Shown here: in pieces, positions 54,146 through 63,185 of the stretch
Layout: each line of letters starts with the position of its first letter
How positions within the stretch are numbered: the first letter of the stretch is position 1
Assembly (NCBI RefSeq): GCF_005938085.1
Contig: NZ_SMZK01000001.1
Span: 1,798,001 to 1,862,000 of the forward strand
Source of the DNA: Haloterrigena sp. H1
GTDB lineage: Archaea; Halobacteriota; Halobacteria; Halobacteriales; Natrialbaceae
Length of the DNA stretch: 64,000 nucleotides
Direction of reading: 5' to 3'
The notes under the pieces: model-generated
Database searches by the model: none
Seen by the model: the letters and a program-made list of their open reading frames with translations, nothing else
Told to the model about the DNA's origin: nothing
Translations under genes and position numbers: made by a program

Positions 54146-54529
54146 CTTCTTTCAGATTCTCGCCTTCAGTCTGTAAGCACCGGAATGACGGCAGACAAAA
54201 CCAGTATCAACTCAAACGGCAGGATATCGGGGCAGGGAAAGCGGCTCGAGCACGAGCATGATGAGACGACGAAATGCACGAATTTGACTATAAGAATGAA
54301 GGGATGACAGAAACCCCAGGCAACACGTCTGATCATCGCTGTGGATGTTTTACTTGAAATCGTTATAGCGATTTACCGGTGACTGCTCCTGATGTCAGTA
54401 CCTTGCTGTTGCTCGCCCCACATTTTCATACCCCCATGTGATCTGAGAAAAATGCCGTCCCAATCGACTTCGACTTATGAATGTCCAGAGACTGAAACAC
54501 GATTCGCGCACGCTATTCTGTCGCCTAGC
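54146..54529. other. Non-coding stretch at the start of an AT-richer island
   Basis: About 380 bases without an ORF of haloarchaeal character. AT content rises from about 54,250 on. An AT-rich GTTATAGCGATTTACC box near 54361-54376 is too far upstream to be assigned with confidence to the next gene. Confidence 0.35.
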
Positions 54530-55063
54530 ATGAACCGGCGGAATGTCATTCACGCTGGTGTAGGTATCGGAATTACTGTGGCCACGGGCTGCCTCGGCGG
54601 TCAAGATGCTGATGAGAGTGTGACCACAAATACCAATCGATCAAATACTGATACCGAGGATGCGATCTCGGACAGTAACGAGGCTGGTGAGATAGCTCTT
54701 GAACCAGAGGAACCTGGACCTATCGAACAGTTCTCTCTCGTCGATACTACCGACATCGGTTCAGCGGAAGCAACTGCCATGCACCGAATCATCATTGAGA
54801 ATACTGGGAACGAGACGCGGGAGTTCACACTTCAAATCACGCATGACGGAGACATCGTGCTTGATGATACCGACGAGTTGCCTGCCGGTACAGCCCTCGA
54901 ACTTACTGTGGACAAAGGAGGGACCTACACGACGACGATCGAATCCCACTCCTCCTATAGCAGTACTACGACGACAGTATCGGACAGCGACTGTAACTCT
55001 CGATCAGTCATCACCTTTGATAACAGCGGTGTGAGTTCAATGCATAATGAAAAACACTGCTGA
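54530..55063 (+). CDS. Tat lipoprotein, AT-rich gene
   Basis: A 177-residue protein starting MNRRNVIHAGVGIGITVATG with the twin-Arg pattern and the lipobox ATGC (C21) followed by GG. The rest is a Thr/Asp/Glu-rich linker and an Ig-like beta domain (HRIIIENTGNETREFTLQIT, GTALELTVDKGGTYTTTIES). Codon use is AT-richer than in the core genes around, a sign of transfer. Function unknown. Confidence 0.75.
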   Translation: MNRRNVIHAGVGIGITVATGCLGGQDADESVTTNTNRSNTDTEDAISDSNEAGEIALEPEEPGPIEQFSLVDTTDIGSAEATAMHRIIIENTGNETREFTLQITHDGDIVLDDTDELPAGTALELTVDKGGTYTTTIESHSSYSSTTTTVSDSDCNSRSVITFDNSGVSSMHNEKHC

Positions 55064-55205
55064 TGAGATCTTCCTTGCTTTCGTACTGAAACTCTTGAAC
55101 CGCTCTCTCTTTCGTGATTAGTGAGCAAATATAGAGATACAAAACGGCGTCGTACTGGTCTGGACTAGAAGTGACGTGATTGACTAACTGAGAAACGTCG
55201 GCCAA
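55011..55205 (-). pseudogene. Possible short ORF or gene fragment
   Basis: A 64-codon frame on the minus strand with only TTG as start (55205), overlapping the 3' end of the lipoprotein gene by 53 bases. Translation MADVSQLVNHVTSSPDQYDA... is balanced in composition and helical, like the end of a real protein. It may be the C-terminal remnant of a lost gene. Not recognised. Confidence 0.25.
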
Positions 55206-55311
55206 CGCTTCTCACCGACCCGTGAGGACATGCAACTCGGTTCAGTCACATGCGCTCATTCCGGGAAGGGCCACACATTATTGCTCGTGTAAAAAATTGC
55301 AGCGCTCTTCG

Positions 55312-55785
55312 TTAGTAGTCTTCGTTGATCTGCTCGTTGTCGTTGTATCTATCAGACTGAAGGTTCTCGTTAAGATCTATGTTGGTGCCGGATTCCCCGC
55401 TATTGGCGTTCACTTGGGTGTTATCGTTGGAGCCATCGTACCCTGAGAACTGCCTGTTGTCGTTCTCCTGGTAGTTTTCAGCAGCGGCGGTATTACGGTT
55501 GATCTGCATGTTGTAGGCCTCCGAATCGAGTGTTGACGGCGTCGTATCGCGCTGGTTGTTGTCGTTTATCTGTGTATTCTGATACTCACCAGCGGTATTA
55601 TGGTTCTCTTGGTAATTATAGCTCCAAGGCGCCACTTGTTCGTTCGAATTTGCTTGGTAATTATTGGCCCCGCCGTCGTTGACGTTCACCTGTTCACTAT
55701 AGGCAGCAACTCCTCCAACTCCGCCGATCATGAGTATACTACCCATCACCGCGAGCGCCAGTAGGACTGTGATTGGTCGTTTCAT
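55312..55785 (-). CDS. Secreted Asn/Gln-rich repeat protein (amyloid-like)
   Basis: A 157-residue protein with a signal peptide (MKRPITVLLALAVMGSILMI, cleavage likely after VAA about residue 28). The mature part is made of short repeats built on Q-V/I-N-x-N and N-Y-Q-x-N-x-N, such as EQVNVNDGGANNYQANSN and MQINRNTAAAENYQENDN. Spacing of about 18-22 residues and the Q/N ladder resemble curlin-type amyloid repeats, without the exact consensus. Could form extracellular fibres. A minus-strand TATA box (GGTTAATATAGA) lies at about 55915-55926, implying a leader of about 100 bases. Confidence 0.6.
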   Translation of the reverse strand: MKRPITVLLALAVMGSILMIGGVGGVAAYSEQVNVNDGGANNYQANSNEQVAPWSYNYQENHNTAGEYQNTQINDNNQRDTTPSTLDSEAYNMQINRNTAAAENYQENDNRQFSGYDGSNDNTQVNANSGESGTNIDLNENLQSDRYNDNEQINEDY

Positions 55786-56019
55786 GTTTTTGTTCTCCGG
55801 GCACGTAGGAGGAGACGGCGTCGCCACTGATTGCACCTCCGTGGGGACGCCCCGGTTATTCGGGACGTGTCTCGCCGTCCTCCGTCCGTTACCCGGGAGA
55901 GTGTCGCAACAGGGTCTATATTAACCGGGACCCATTGTTTCGCAAGCCGGGAGTATATTTATAGGATCAATCCCCAGTCGATCACATTGGATTAGGATGA
56001 GTGTCTGCTTGGCGAAGGT

Positions 56020-57165
56020 GTGCAATCAATCCAAGCAGACAACGAGCTAAAAGAAGAGCACCTGCTTAATTTTGTCGTCAACAGTCTCGATGAGGAACTT
56101 TCGCTGGAGCTCGGAGAGAGTGTAGCGGTCACGACGGAGGAGTTGTACGAGGTCCTCGCCGGCGCCAGCGCCGGCGGGACCTCGATCAATCACGTCTGCG
56201 AGAAAACGAACGACTCGCCCCACGCCAATACCGTCCGTGGATATCTTACCGATCAGTTCGATCTTGATACCGTTGAAACGGTTGGGAACACGCTCCTTCA
56301 ACGAGATGTCCTTGAGACGCTTCCAGATCGACCGGTAGAGGTCGTCGCCGACCTCCACCTCGATTCCTACTACGGTGACGAGGACGAGACGGAGTCACTG
56401 TACTTCTCACAGGCGAAACGAGGAACCACTGCCTTTCACACCTACGTCACGCTCTATGCACGGGTGCGTAACAAGCGATACACACTGGCGGTTCGCCAGC
56501 TGGTCGCTGGCGAAGCCACCAGCGATGCTCTTGATGAGTTCCTCGAACTCCTCGACGGCCTTGACCTGCGCGTCAAGGCCGTCTACCTTGACCGCGGATT
56601 CTACAACAGCACCTGTCTCAAACTGCTGTACGCGCACAACTACGCCTACATCATGCCAATTGTCAAGTGGGGCGAAACAATTCAAGACGAACTCAGCAAA
56701 GGCTGGAGTCGCGTGATCGAACACGAACTCGCTGGGCGAGTAACATTCCCTGTGTTCATCGATTGTGTCTACCAGCGAGGACGATACGGCGAACATGGGG
56801 TGGCGCGTCACGGCTACGCCGCTGACGCGCCGTTCATCCACACGCCACAGGATGCACGAGAACACTATCGCAAGCGCTTCGGCATCGAATCAAGCTACCG
56901 ATTAGCCAAGCAGAGCCTTTCTCTCACCAGTTCTCGGGACGCTGGGCTTCGGTTATTGCTGTTTGTCGTGAGTCTGTTGCTGCAGAACGTTTGGCGATAT
57001 CTTCACTGGATGTACGTGGCGGCTCCCCGCCGTGGGGGGCGCCGCCTCTGGGAGTGGTCGTTCACGGAGTTCTGTGAGATGGTGGTTCGTGCTGCCTGGA
57101 CAGCTCTCGGTGTGCGCAGAGCTGTCCCAGCGAATCAACCACCTGACGACCGGTTCTTCCGGTAG
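56020..57165 (+). CDS. ISH3-type DDE transposase
   Basis: A 381-residue transposase. DDE candidates: Asp in VVADLHLDSYYGDED, second Asp in VKAVYLDRGFYNSTC, Glu in KRFGIESSYRLAKQS, in the order of the haloarchaeal ISH3 family. The opening QADNELKEEHLLNFVVNSLDEE is family-typical and follows a GTG start. Terminal inverted repeats could not be fixed. It appears intact. Confidence 0.85.
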   Translation: MQSIQADNELKEEHLLNFVVNSLDEELSLELGESVAVTTEELYEVLAGASAGGTSINHVCEKTNDSPHANTVRGYLTDQFDLDTVETVGNTLLQRDVLETLPDRPVEVVADLHLDSYYGDEDETESLYFSQAKRGTTAFHTYVTLYARVRNKRYTLAVRQLVAGEATSDALDEFLELLDGLDLRVKAVYLDRGFYNSTCLKLLYAHNYAYIMPIVKWGETIQDELSKGWSRVIEHELAGRVTFPVFIDCVYQRGRYGEHGVARHGYAADAPFIHTPQDAREHYRKRFGIESSYRLAKQSLSLTSSRDAGLRLLLFVVSLLLQNVWRYLHWMYVAAPRRGGRRLWEWSFTEFCEMVVRAAWTALGVRRAVPANQPPDDRFFR

Positions 57166-57210
57166 CTGTCCCTGAATTGGGGCAGCGCTCGTGAGTGGCT
57201 ACACTGTCGC

Positions 57211-57233
57211 GTCGGCGGCGATCCGCCGCCGAC
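57211..57233 (+). terminator. Strong hairpin after the ISH3 transposase
   Basis: GTCGGCGGCG-ATC-CGCCGCCGAC is a perfect 10-bp stem; adjacent GTCGC/GCGAC extends it with one bulge. It starts 45 bases after the stop codon and may be a terminator or part of the element's end. Confidence 0.6.
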
Positions 57234-57506
57234 AGCGACTGACTGATATCAGATCCCGCCACCACTATCGCTCCGAAGGCTATCCAGATATCACAGACGT
57301 AGATTCAGTGCCTACTGGAGAAGATCGTGAGTCTCTCGATGTGATCGACTGATCCCGGTGTAAAACCGGGGTGAAATGCCCTGAATCGCATGATTAGTGT
57401 ATTAGGGCATCGACGTCATCTGAATCGGCCCTAATGTAAAAATATAGTAAAGAATCTAGAGGAAGGAAAATTTAGACAGAAACAGTAAATCACAGTGCGT
57501 ATACAA

Positions 57507-57562
57507 CGTTCTCAAACACACTATTCGATACTGCTACTAGTTAGTGTAATTAGTGGAGAACG
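57507..57562. repeat. Nested inverted repeat
   Basis: Outer arms CGTTCTC (57507-57513) and GAGAACG (57556-57562), inner arms ACACTA (57518-57523) and TAGTGT (57542-57547). It lies just upstream of the TATA box of the small ORF at 57619. Possible regulatory site or relic of a small element. Confidence 0.45.
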
Positions 57563-57618
57563 CTTAAACTACATATGCTCTATTTAAAGCGGTCACCGGC
57601 ATAAGTGTGATTCTAATA

Positions 57619-57780
57619 ATGGAACGGTCTGCCGTTCGATGGGCATGCTACAAGCACCACTTCCATACAAACTCGTTAAGTCCGGAGTTCGTCCCCGGAC
57701 GCATCCGATATCCCGGCGTCAATATCCTTTACCTCGAGAGTAAAGCACTCACTATTCGTTCTATTCCAGTTCACTGGTGA
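57619..57780 (+). CDS. Possible 53-residue small protein (leaderless)
   Basis: ATG at 57619 follows a TATA-like TATTTAAAG (57583-57591) by about 30 bases. Translation MERSAVRWACYKHHFHTNSL... is basic, unlike the acidic proteome, and has no known domain. The spacing is the only support. Could be spurious. Confidence 0.25.
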   Translation: MERSAVRWACYKHHFHTNSLSPEFVPGRIRYPGVNILYLESKALTIRSIPVHW

Positions 57781-58170
57781 ACAAATATAGATTGGTTGCA
57801 TAATATATGATATCATGCATCAAGCACCTTTCGTGTGATAGGAATTTCAAGAACGGTTTCTCATTGGCGCACCACATAGGACAGATGACATTCGAGATAT
57901 TCAAGCAACGTATCATCGGAGGATCTCCTCCTTGCTCTCGGTCTCGTTTTGGCCGATCGGGATGCCCTCGAGCTTGCTCTCTCACGGCTGGCTAGTCTGG
58001 GCTGTCGTCGAAGGAACGCTGTATCAGCGTATTGTGACGCTCGATCGTCCCTGTCAGATGATCTGGCTGACCGGTCGAGTTAGTTCACGACGGGAGAACG
58101 TGTGACTCCAGCGGAGTAGCCTCCCACAACTGAATGTTCTTACGGTGACGTAGGTGTGATTTGAGAAGCA

Positions 58171-58321
58171 TGCCCGGGGAGGGCTCCGAACCCTCGATCT
58201 CCGCATGTCCCAGGTTCGAGGCTCGGCAGTCCTCGAGGGACACGGAGGCTTCCAAGGCGAAACCGCACCGAATCTCTGAACCCTATGAGTGCGGCGCTAT
58301 GTCCAGCTAAGCCACCCGGGC
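58171..58321 (-). tRNA. Elongator tRNA-Met (CAT) with a 77-base intron
   Basis: Read on the minus strand: acceptor GCCCGGG with CCCGGGC, discriminator A; anticodon stem CCGCA/TGCGG; loop CTCATA-A with anticodon CAT; T arm GAGGGTTCGGAGCCCTC. The 5' exon is 58284-58321, the 3' exon 58171-58206, intron 58207-58283. The intron in elongator tRNA-Met is typical of haloarchaea. A minus-strand TATA-like CTTAAAG lies about 30 bases upstream (58348-58354). Confidence 0.93.
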
Positions 58322-58423
58322 TCGAGTAGGAGTAGTGGCGTCTATTTCTTTAAGCTTCTCATTCGAATCCGCCGTGCAACGCGGACCCACGGATTTATCA
58401 CACGGTGTTACTAACTCCGGAGC

Positions 58424-59551
58424 ATGAGCGTTCCTGGTATCGTCACCGCTACTCTCGACGGCGAGGAGATCGCAGCACGCGTCTCCCTCGGCGGCGACGA
58501 CGAGCTTTTCATTACGCCGACGCGGACTATCGTCTATCGTTCCGACGGCCTCCTGAGCGACGAATCGGCAGACGACTACCCACACGACGCCGACCGGCTG
58601 ACCCTCTCGGAAGGCCGGCGCAAGACGAAGTTCGTTTTCGAGTACGCCCTTGAGGGAGAACAAGCGTTTACGGTTCCCTCGAGCGTGACCGACGACGTGC
58701 TCCACCCCGTGCTCGCCGGCGTGTTGAGCGGAAACGGGATCACAGAACCCGGCGAGACGGTCGTCAAGACCTACCGCTTTAGCGAGCTGACCCTGATCAT
58801 CACGAGCGAACGGCTGGTGAAACACATCGGGGGCGCGGTCTGGGACGAAGACTACGAGGAGTACCGCTTCGAGGGCGTGACGAACCTCGACTTCGAGGAC
58901 GGCAGCGTCGCGACCCAGATCGTCCTCACCGTCGACGGCCGCCCTGAGCGGATCAAAGCCCCCAACGAAGAGGCAAACGATCTCCGGGAGCGGCTGAAAC
59001 GCGCACTCTTCGAGTATCACGACGTCAGTTCGCTCGAGGAACTCAACGAGACGGTTGGCGAAGACGACGAGGACGACAGCCGCGAGACATCGGTCGATTT
59101 CGGCGGCGGTGTCGACCCGCTCGATGCCGATCCGCCGGAACCGGACGACGGCGACCGCGATACGCCGGCACGCAACGGCGACGACGCCCAGTCGGCTGAT
59201 CCACTCGCCGACAGTGGGTCCGACGGTGTCGCGGCCGCTGACGCGGGACGGCAGTCGAACACAACCGATGGGTCGCAGGCCCAGTGGGCACACGCGACGG
59301 AGACAGCAACCCGCGACGACAGCGACAGCGCGGCAACCGCTACGAACTCCGACTCGTTCTTCGAGGAGAGCGGCGAAGCGGACACGGCCGCCGATACTGA
59401 TGATCCTGCGCGACGCACCGACGAGCCCCATCCCGACCTCATCGAGCGACTCGAGTCACTCGAGGCGGCAGTCGAGCGGCAAAACGAGATCATCGAGAAG
59501 CAAGGGGAGACGATCGAGCAGTTGATCGCGGAGCTTCGGCAGGGCCGGTAA
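58424..59551 (+). CDS. Haloarchaeal protein with PH-like repeats and coiled coil
   Basis: A 375-residue protein. Residues 1-90 and 95-190 each look like a PH-type barrel (LFITPTRTIVYRSDGL; LTLIITSERLVKHIGGAVWD). A long acidic low-complexity stretch (about 205-325) leads to a C-terminal coiled coil (LIERLESLEAAVERQNEIIEK). Cytoplasmic; no catalytic motif seen. Family not recognised with certainty. Confidence 0.7.
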   Translation: MSVPGIVTATLDGEEIAARVSLGGDDELFITPTRTIVYRSDGLLSDESADDYPHDADRLTLSEGRRKTKFVFEYALEGEQAFTVPSSVTDDVLHPVLAGVLSGNGITEPGETVVKTYRFSELTLIITSERLVKHIGGAVWDEDYEEYRFEGVTNLDFEDGSVATQIVLTVDGRPERIKAPNEEANDLRERLKRALFEYHDVSSLEELNETVGEDDEDDSRETSVDFGGGVDPLDADPPEPDDGDRDTPARNGDDAQSADPLADSGSDGVAAADAGRQSNTTDGSQAQWAHATETATRDDSDSAATATNSDSFFEESGEADTAADTDDPARRTDEPHPDLIERLESLEAAVERQNEIIEKQGETIEQLIAELRQGR

Positions 59552-59584
59552 CACGCGGCGACAGCGACCGGCGACGGCTTCGAT

Positions 59585-59998
59585 TTACTCTCGGCCAGTC
59601 ACTTTTCGGATACACGAGGAGCCGAAGGGCCCGAGTTCGCCGGCCTCGAGATCGATGAAGTAGCCGGTCGACAGCCCGGAGCCACAGCGTTTGCAGGTAA
59701 AGTCGCCCTCTTTCGTGATGACGTCTTGGTCGAAGCTGACGTACTGGCGGCTTTTCGGGCGGACGATCCCGTCATCGCGCTCGATCAGCCCGCGGAGTTC
59801 GGCCTGATCGAGGATCGTGCGCGTCACTGTCGGATCGGTCGTGACCGTCTCGATCCGGTCGATCACCGCGGCCAGCGAGAGCGATTCGTGCTCGAGTCGC
59901 GCGAGCAACGCCAGGCCGAGTTCGACGCGGTCGTCAGTTATTGCAGCATCGCCGTTCCGTCCTTCCGCGTCCGCGGTGTGCTCCTCGTCGCGATCCAT
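59585..59998 (-). CDS. Small winged-helix/zinc protein (DUF5830-like)
   Basis: A 137-residue protein. The first half is helical with a winged-helix feel (LAAVIDRIETVTTDPTVTRTI, LDQAELRGLIERDDGIVRPK). The second half has CKRCGSGLSTGYFI and a lone later Cys (GSSCIRKV), suggesting a zinc-binding turn. Likely a haloarchaeal regulator; the DUF assignment is tentative. Confidence 0.6.
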   Translation of the reverse strand: MDRDEEHTADAEGRNGDAAITDDRVELGLALLARLEHESLSLAAVIDRIETVTTDPTVTRTILDQAELRGLIERDDGIVRPKSRQYVSFDQDVITKEGDFTCKRCGSGLSTGYFIDLEAGELGPFGSSCIRKVTGRE

Positions 59999-60188
59999 CT
60001 ATCAGTGGTCTCATCTCGGCGTGAATAAACGTGTTTACCTCGGAGAGCTAGCCACAGAGTCACAAGGCAAGAACGCTGTTGCCGGTTCCCACGGCGTGAG
60101 AATCCACCAGTTGTTGATACTGTCGCTGTCCTCTCTTTCGAGCGAGAGCAGGATCCGACCGGAGCGAGACTCCGGCGACCGCACCCCA

Positions 60189-60341
60189 ATGACCAGAATA
60201 ACGACCGACGGCACACCACGAACGAGGACCGATCCACTCACGCTGGCGAGTCTACGTGAGAAGGGCGATGGCTGCACGGTCACGATTCGAAACGACTACC
60301 GAACGCAGCTGGAGCTCGACGGGACACCCCGTGATCGATAG
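60189..60341 (+). CDS. Small protein preceding an HTH gene
   Basis: A 50-residue frame (MTRITTDGTPRTRTDPLTLA...) whose TAG stop is followed directly by the ATG of the HTH gene, so the two would be translationally coupled. It has a strand pair (GCTVTIRNDYRTQLELDG) and no known domain. Support is position and coding-like composition only. Confidence 0.4.
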   Translation: MTRITTDGTPRTRTDPLTLASLREKGDGCTVTIRNDYRTQLELDGTPRDR

Positions 60342-60605
60342 ATGTTTGGACGACAGCTCGAGCAAGAGATCCTCGCGGCCCTCGTCGACGAGGGGCCGCT
60401 GTCTGCCGTCGATCTCGCTGCGATGCTCGACGAGCATCCGCTGACGGTCGAGCAAGCGTGCGATCGCCTCTGCGAACAGGGTGACATCCGGTCGGTCGGC
60501 AGCCGCCGGTACGAACTCGTCGCGTCAGGACGTCACCAACTCACCGACGCGGAACCGACACGGAGTGGTTCGGGTAGCTCCGATCTGAGCGGCCTGGCGG
60601 ACTGA
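60342..60605 (+). CDS. Small winged-helix DNA-binding protein
   Basis: An 87-residue protein with one winged-helix domain: EQEILAALVDEGPLSAVDLA, MLDEHPLTVEQACDRLCEQG, then the wing IRSVGSRRYEL. Typical of MarR/ArsR-like small haloarchaeal regulators. Follows the small protein at 60189 without a gap. Target unknown. Confidence 0.7.
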   Translation: MFGRQLEQEILAALVDEGPLSAVDLAAMLDEHPLTVEQACDRLCEQGDIRSVGSRRYELVASGRHQLTDAEPTRSGSGSSDLSGLAD

Positions 60606-60648
60606 TACCCGATTCGACCGACGGTTGGTTTCTTGATTGGCACCTCGC

Positions 60649-62016
60649 TTACTCGACCCAGACAGTCTTTCGGTTGACGAACTCGAGCATCCCTTCTCGC
60701 GCGAGTTCGCGGCCGTAGCCCGATTCCTTGACGCCGCCGAACGGTACTCGCGGATCGGACTTGACGAGTTGATTGACGTAGACACAACCGGCGTCGATCT
60801 CGCGTGCGAGCCGTTGGCCACGCTCGCGGTCGGTCGTCCAGATGCTCGCGCCGAGTCCGAACTCCGTGTCGTTGGCTTTCTCGACGATCGCTACCTCGTC
60901 GTTGATTTCGTAGACGGCGGCGACGGGGCCGAATGTCTCCTCGCTGTCGGCCGGACAGCCCTCCGGGATGTCGGTCAGCACGGTCGGCGGGTAGTACGCG
61001 CCCTCGCGGTCCATCGGCTCGCCGCCCGTGAGCACGTCGGCACCGGCCTCGACGCTCGCCTCAACCTGCTCGTGGAGGTCGTCCATGAGATCCGCTCTGG
61101 CTTGAGGACCGATGTCGGTCCCCTCATCGGTCGGATCGCCGACGGTGAGTGACTCGATCTCGTCGACGAATCGCTCGAGGAATTCGTTGTAGACGTCGGT
61201 GTGGACGAGAAACCGCTTGCCGGCGATGCAGGACTGGCCGCCGTTCTGGTTACGCGCCCACGCGCCGGTTTCGGCCGCGTCGTCGATGTCAGCGTCGTTG
61301 AGGACGATGAAGGGGTCGCTCCCTCCGAGTTCGAGGACCGACTTCTTGAGCTGGTCGCCAGCCGTCGAGGCGACTGCCCGGCCTGCGGGGCCGCTTCCGG
61401 TGACGGTCGCGGCTTTGACGCGCTCGTCCTCGATGATATCGTCGACCAGATCCGAGGGGATCAACAGCGACTGGAAGACGCCGTCGGGATAGCCGGCCCG
61501 TCGGAACACGTCCTCGATGGCCTGTGCACAGCCGGGGACGTTCGAGGCGTGCTTGAGCAGTCCGACGTTACCCGACGTGAGATGCGGGGCTGCGAAGCGA
61601 AACACCTGCCAGAACGGGAAGTTCCACGGCATCACCGCCAGAATCGGGCCGAGCGGATCGTAGACAGTCTTGACGTCCGACCCCGGCGAGCTCGCGTGGG
61701 AATCGGCCTCGAGATAGGCGCTTCCGTGTTCCGCGTAGTGGTCACAGACCCACGCACACTTCTCGACCTCGGCGATCGCCTGCGAGATCGGCTTTCCCAT
61801 CTCGCGGGTCATCGTCTCTGCGTAGTCGCGTTTGTTCTCGCGGAGGACGTCGCCGGCTGCCGCGAGCAGTTCCTCCCGCTCGCGGATCGGTCGGTCACGC
61901 CACTCCTCGAAGGCCGTCGTCGCTCGCTCGAGGGCATCCTCGACGTCGGATTCGGTCTGTGCTTCGATCGTGTCCTCTCGCTCGCCAGTGGCCGGATTGA
62001 TTACCTCCATACCCAT
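60649..62016 (-). CDS. NAD(P)-dependent aldehyde dehydrogenase (succinate-semialdehyde type)
   Basis: A 455-residue ALDH. Signatures: MPWNFPFWQVFRFAAP (about 128-143), VTGSGPAGRAVA, LELGGSDPFIVL with the catalytic Glu, and NGGQSCIAGKRFLVH with the catalytic Cys. The length and PFGGVKESGYGRELA end match succinate-semialdehyde dehydrogenase of the GabD group, but other aldehydes are possible. Cytoplasmic. Confidence 0.88.
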   Translation of the reverse strand: MGMEVINPATGEREDTIEAQTESDVEDALERATTAFEEWRDRPIREREELLAAAGDVLRENKRDYAETMTREMGKPISQAIAEVEKCAWVCDHYAEHGSAYLEADSHASSPGSDVKTVYDPLGPILAVMPWNFPFWQVFRFAAPHLTSGNVGLLKHASNVPGCAQAIEDVFRRAGYPDGVFQSLLIPSDLVDDIIEDERVKAATVTGSGPAGRAVASTAGDQLKKSVLELGGSDPFIVLNDADIDDAAETGAWARNQNGGQSCIAGKRFLVHTDVYNEFLERFVDEIESLTVGDPTDEGTDIGPQARADLMDDLHEQVEASVEAGADVLTGGEPMDREGAYYPPTVLTDIPEGCPADSEETFGPVAAVYEINDEVAIVEKANDTEFGLGASIWTTDRERGQRLAREIDAGCVYVNQLVKSDPRVPFGGVKESGYGRELAREGMLEFVNRKTVWVE

Positions 62017-62148
62017 GACTGTGTATGTCGAACACGATTAGTGTTTCCGCGAACGGAGCGGTGACCGCAACTGTAGTCGACTCGACACTCGTCCGACTGC
62101 AGAACCCGGTCCCGGAGATACAAGTACGCGAGTCAGCACAGTTCACTC

Positions 62149-62454
62149 ATGCCAGAGATCACATCGGTCGACTCGCTCGAGTCGACGCCACACGCCGAGG
62201 TATTCGACACCGACGCACCACGAACGGTTCGCCTTCAACTCGAGGCGGACGAACGCATGCCGAAACACCGCCATCCGGAGTCGAACGTCGTATTGTACGT
62301 CTTGGAGGGGACACTCGCGCTCACGCTCGGGGACGACAGCTACGACCTCGAGGCGGGTGACGTCGTCCGCTTCGATGGGGACCAGGATATCTCGCCGCAC
62401 GCGCGCACTGAGTGCGCGTCGTTGCTCGTCTTCGCGCCGAAGACGGACTCTTAG
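62149..62454 (+). CDS. Small cupin-domain protein
   Basis: A 101-residue single cupin barrel. Cupin motif 1 is MPKHRHPESNVVLYVLEG (His, His, Glu-like), motif 2 GDVVRFDGDQDISPHAR. The His residues could bind a metal. Role unknown. Its last 4 bases overlap the convergent glycosylase gene. Confidence 0.8.
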   Translation: MPEITSVDSLESTPHAEVFDTDAPRTVRLQLEADERMPKHRHPESNVVLYVLEGTLALTLGDDSYDLEAGDVVRFDGDQDISPHARTECASLLVFAPKTDS

Positions 62455-63083
62455 CCGACGGTCGTCGCGACGCCTTTCGTCTGTCGGTAATCGCTGTCGA
62501 GGATCGCCTCGAGTCGCGACACGATCGCCTCGCGGTCGTCGCCGTACCACTCGACTGGGTCTTTGACCGGGACGACCAGAAAGCCACGGCCGCGGATGTC
62601 GGTGGCGTGGAGGTCGTCCATCTCGAGGTCGAGCCGATGTCGCTGGGTCGTATACTCTCGGAGGACGTGGTCGGTCGCGCGAGCGCCGACCGGCAGCAAG
62701 ATGTGTGCGTTGATCGCGCGCAGTTCGGCGTCGAAAAAGCGCTCGAGCGTCGCGTAGTCGTCGTCTGTCGGCGTCTCCCCGTCCGGCAGGCTGCACATGT
62801 GGATGTAGCTCAGAAAGCAGTTCTCGAGGGTAGGTTCGTCACGCGGACCGCTGGCGAAGTCGACTGTCCGCAGGACGTCCTGAATCGCACGTCCGCTCTC
62901 GGTTTCAGTAAACGGAACGCCGGTAGATTCGCCGCCGTGGACGCCGGGATAGTCCCCGATCACGTGAAAATCGGCATTGGCGTCACCGTAGCCGAAGACC
63001 GCCGGTCGATCGTCGGGATCGGAGCGGTCAAAGGGTGGCTCGAGTCCGAACGGGTTGCTCGTCCTGTCGGTCACGTTTTGCAC
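62451..63083 (-). CDS. Uracil-DNA glycosylase superfamily protein
   Basis: A 210-residue protein. VIGDYPGVHGGESTGVPFTE (about 41-60) matches motif 1 of the UDG superfamily (G-x-x-P-G plus G-x-P-F), and the later HILLPVGARATDHVLRE and GRGFLVVPVKDPVEWYG are the helical and motif-2 regions. It likely removes uracil from DNA or is a related base excision enzyme. GTG start at 63083 chosen by the conserved region; a GTG at 63074 is also possible. Confidence 0.75.
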   Translation of the reverse strand: MQNVTDRTSNPFGLEPPFDRSDPDDRPAVFGYGDANADFHVIGDYPGVHGGESTGVPFTETESGRAIQDVLRTVDFASGPRDEPTLENCFLSYIHMCSLPDGETPTDDDYATLERFFDAELRAINAHILLPVGARATDHVLREYTTQRHRLDLEMDDLHATDIRGRGFLVVPVKDPVEWYGDDREAIVSRLEAILDSDYRQTKGVATTVG

Positions 63084-63185
63084 ACTGGGAGAAAGCGGCG
63101 AGCAGTCAAAACGACAGCGGTCGGATCGGGATCGGTGATCGAACGGCGGTGGACTTATGGTTCGTTCGTCCGTGTTCTGTCGCAG

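Larger units (their letters stand above)
57234..58170. other. AT-rich region between ISH3 transposase and tRNA-Met
   Basis: About 940 bases, mostly non-coding. It has an inverted repeat ATGCCCT/AGGGCAT (57376-57410), a CCCGGT/ACCGGG hairpin near 57353-57369, and further structures entered separately. Composition is far lower in GC than the core. The right part lies directly behind the 3' end of tRNA-Met, a usual integration site, though no tRNA-end duplicate was found. Confidence 0.45.

Noticed and set aside
56020..57300. Exact ends and target duplication of the ISH3-type element
   Set aside because: I compared both flanks and found no convincing inverted repeat pair, so only the transposase and the following hairpin are reported.
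57761..57985. 74-codon minus-strand frame and its opposite partner near 57.8-58.0 kb
   Set aside because: Cys/Met-rich and basic in turn, no start context, no recognisable domain.
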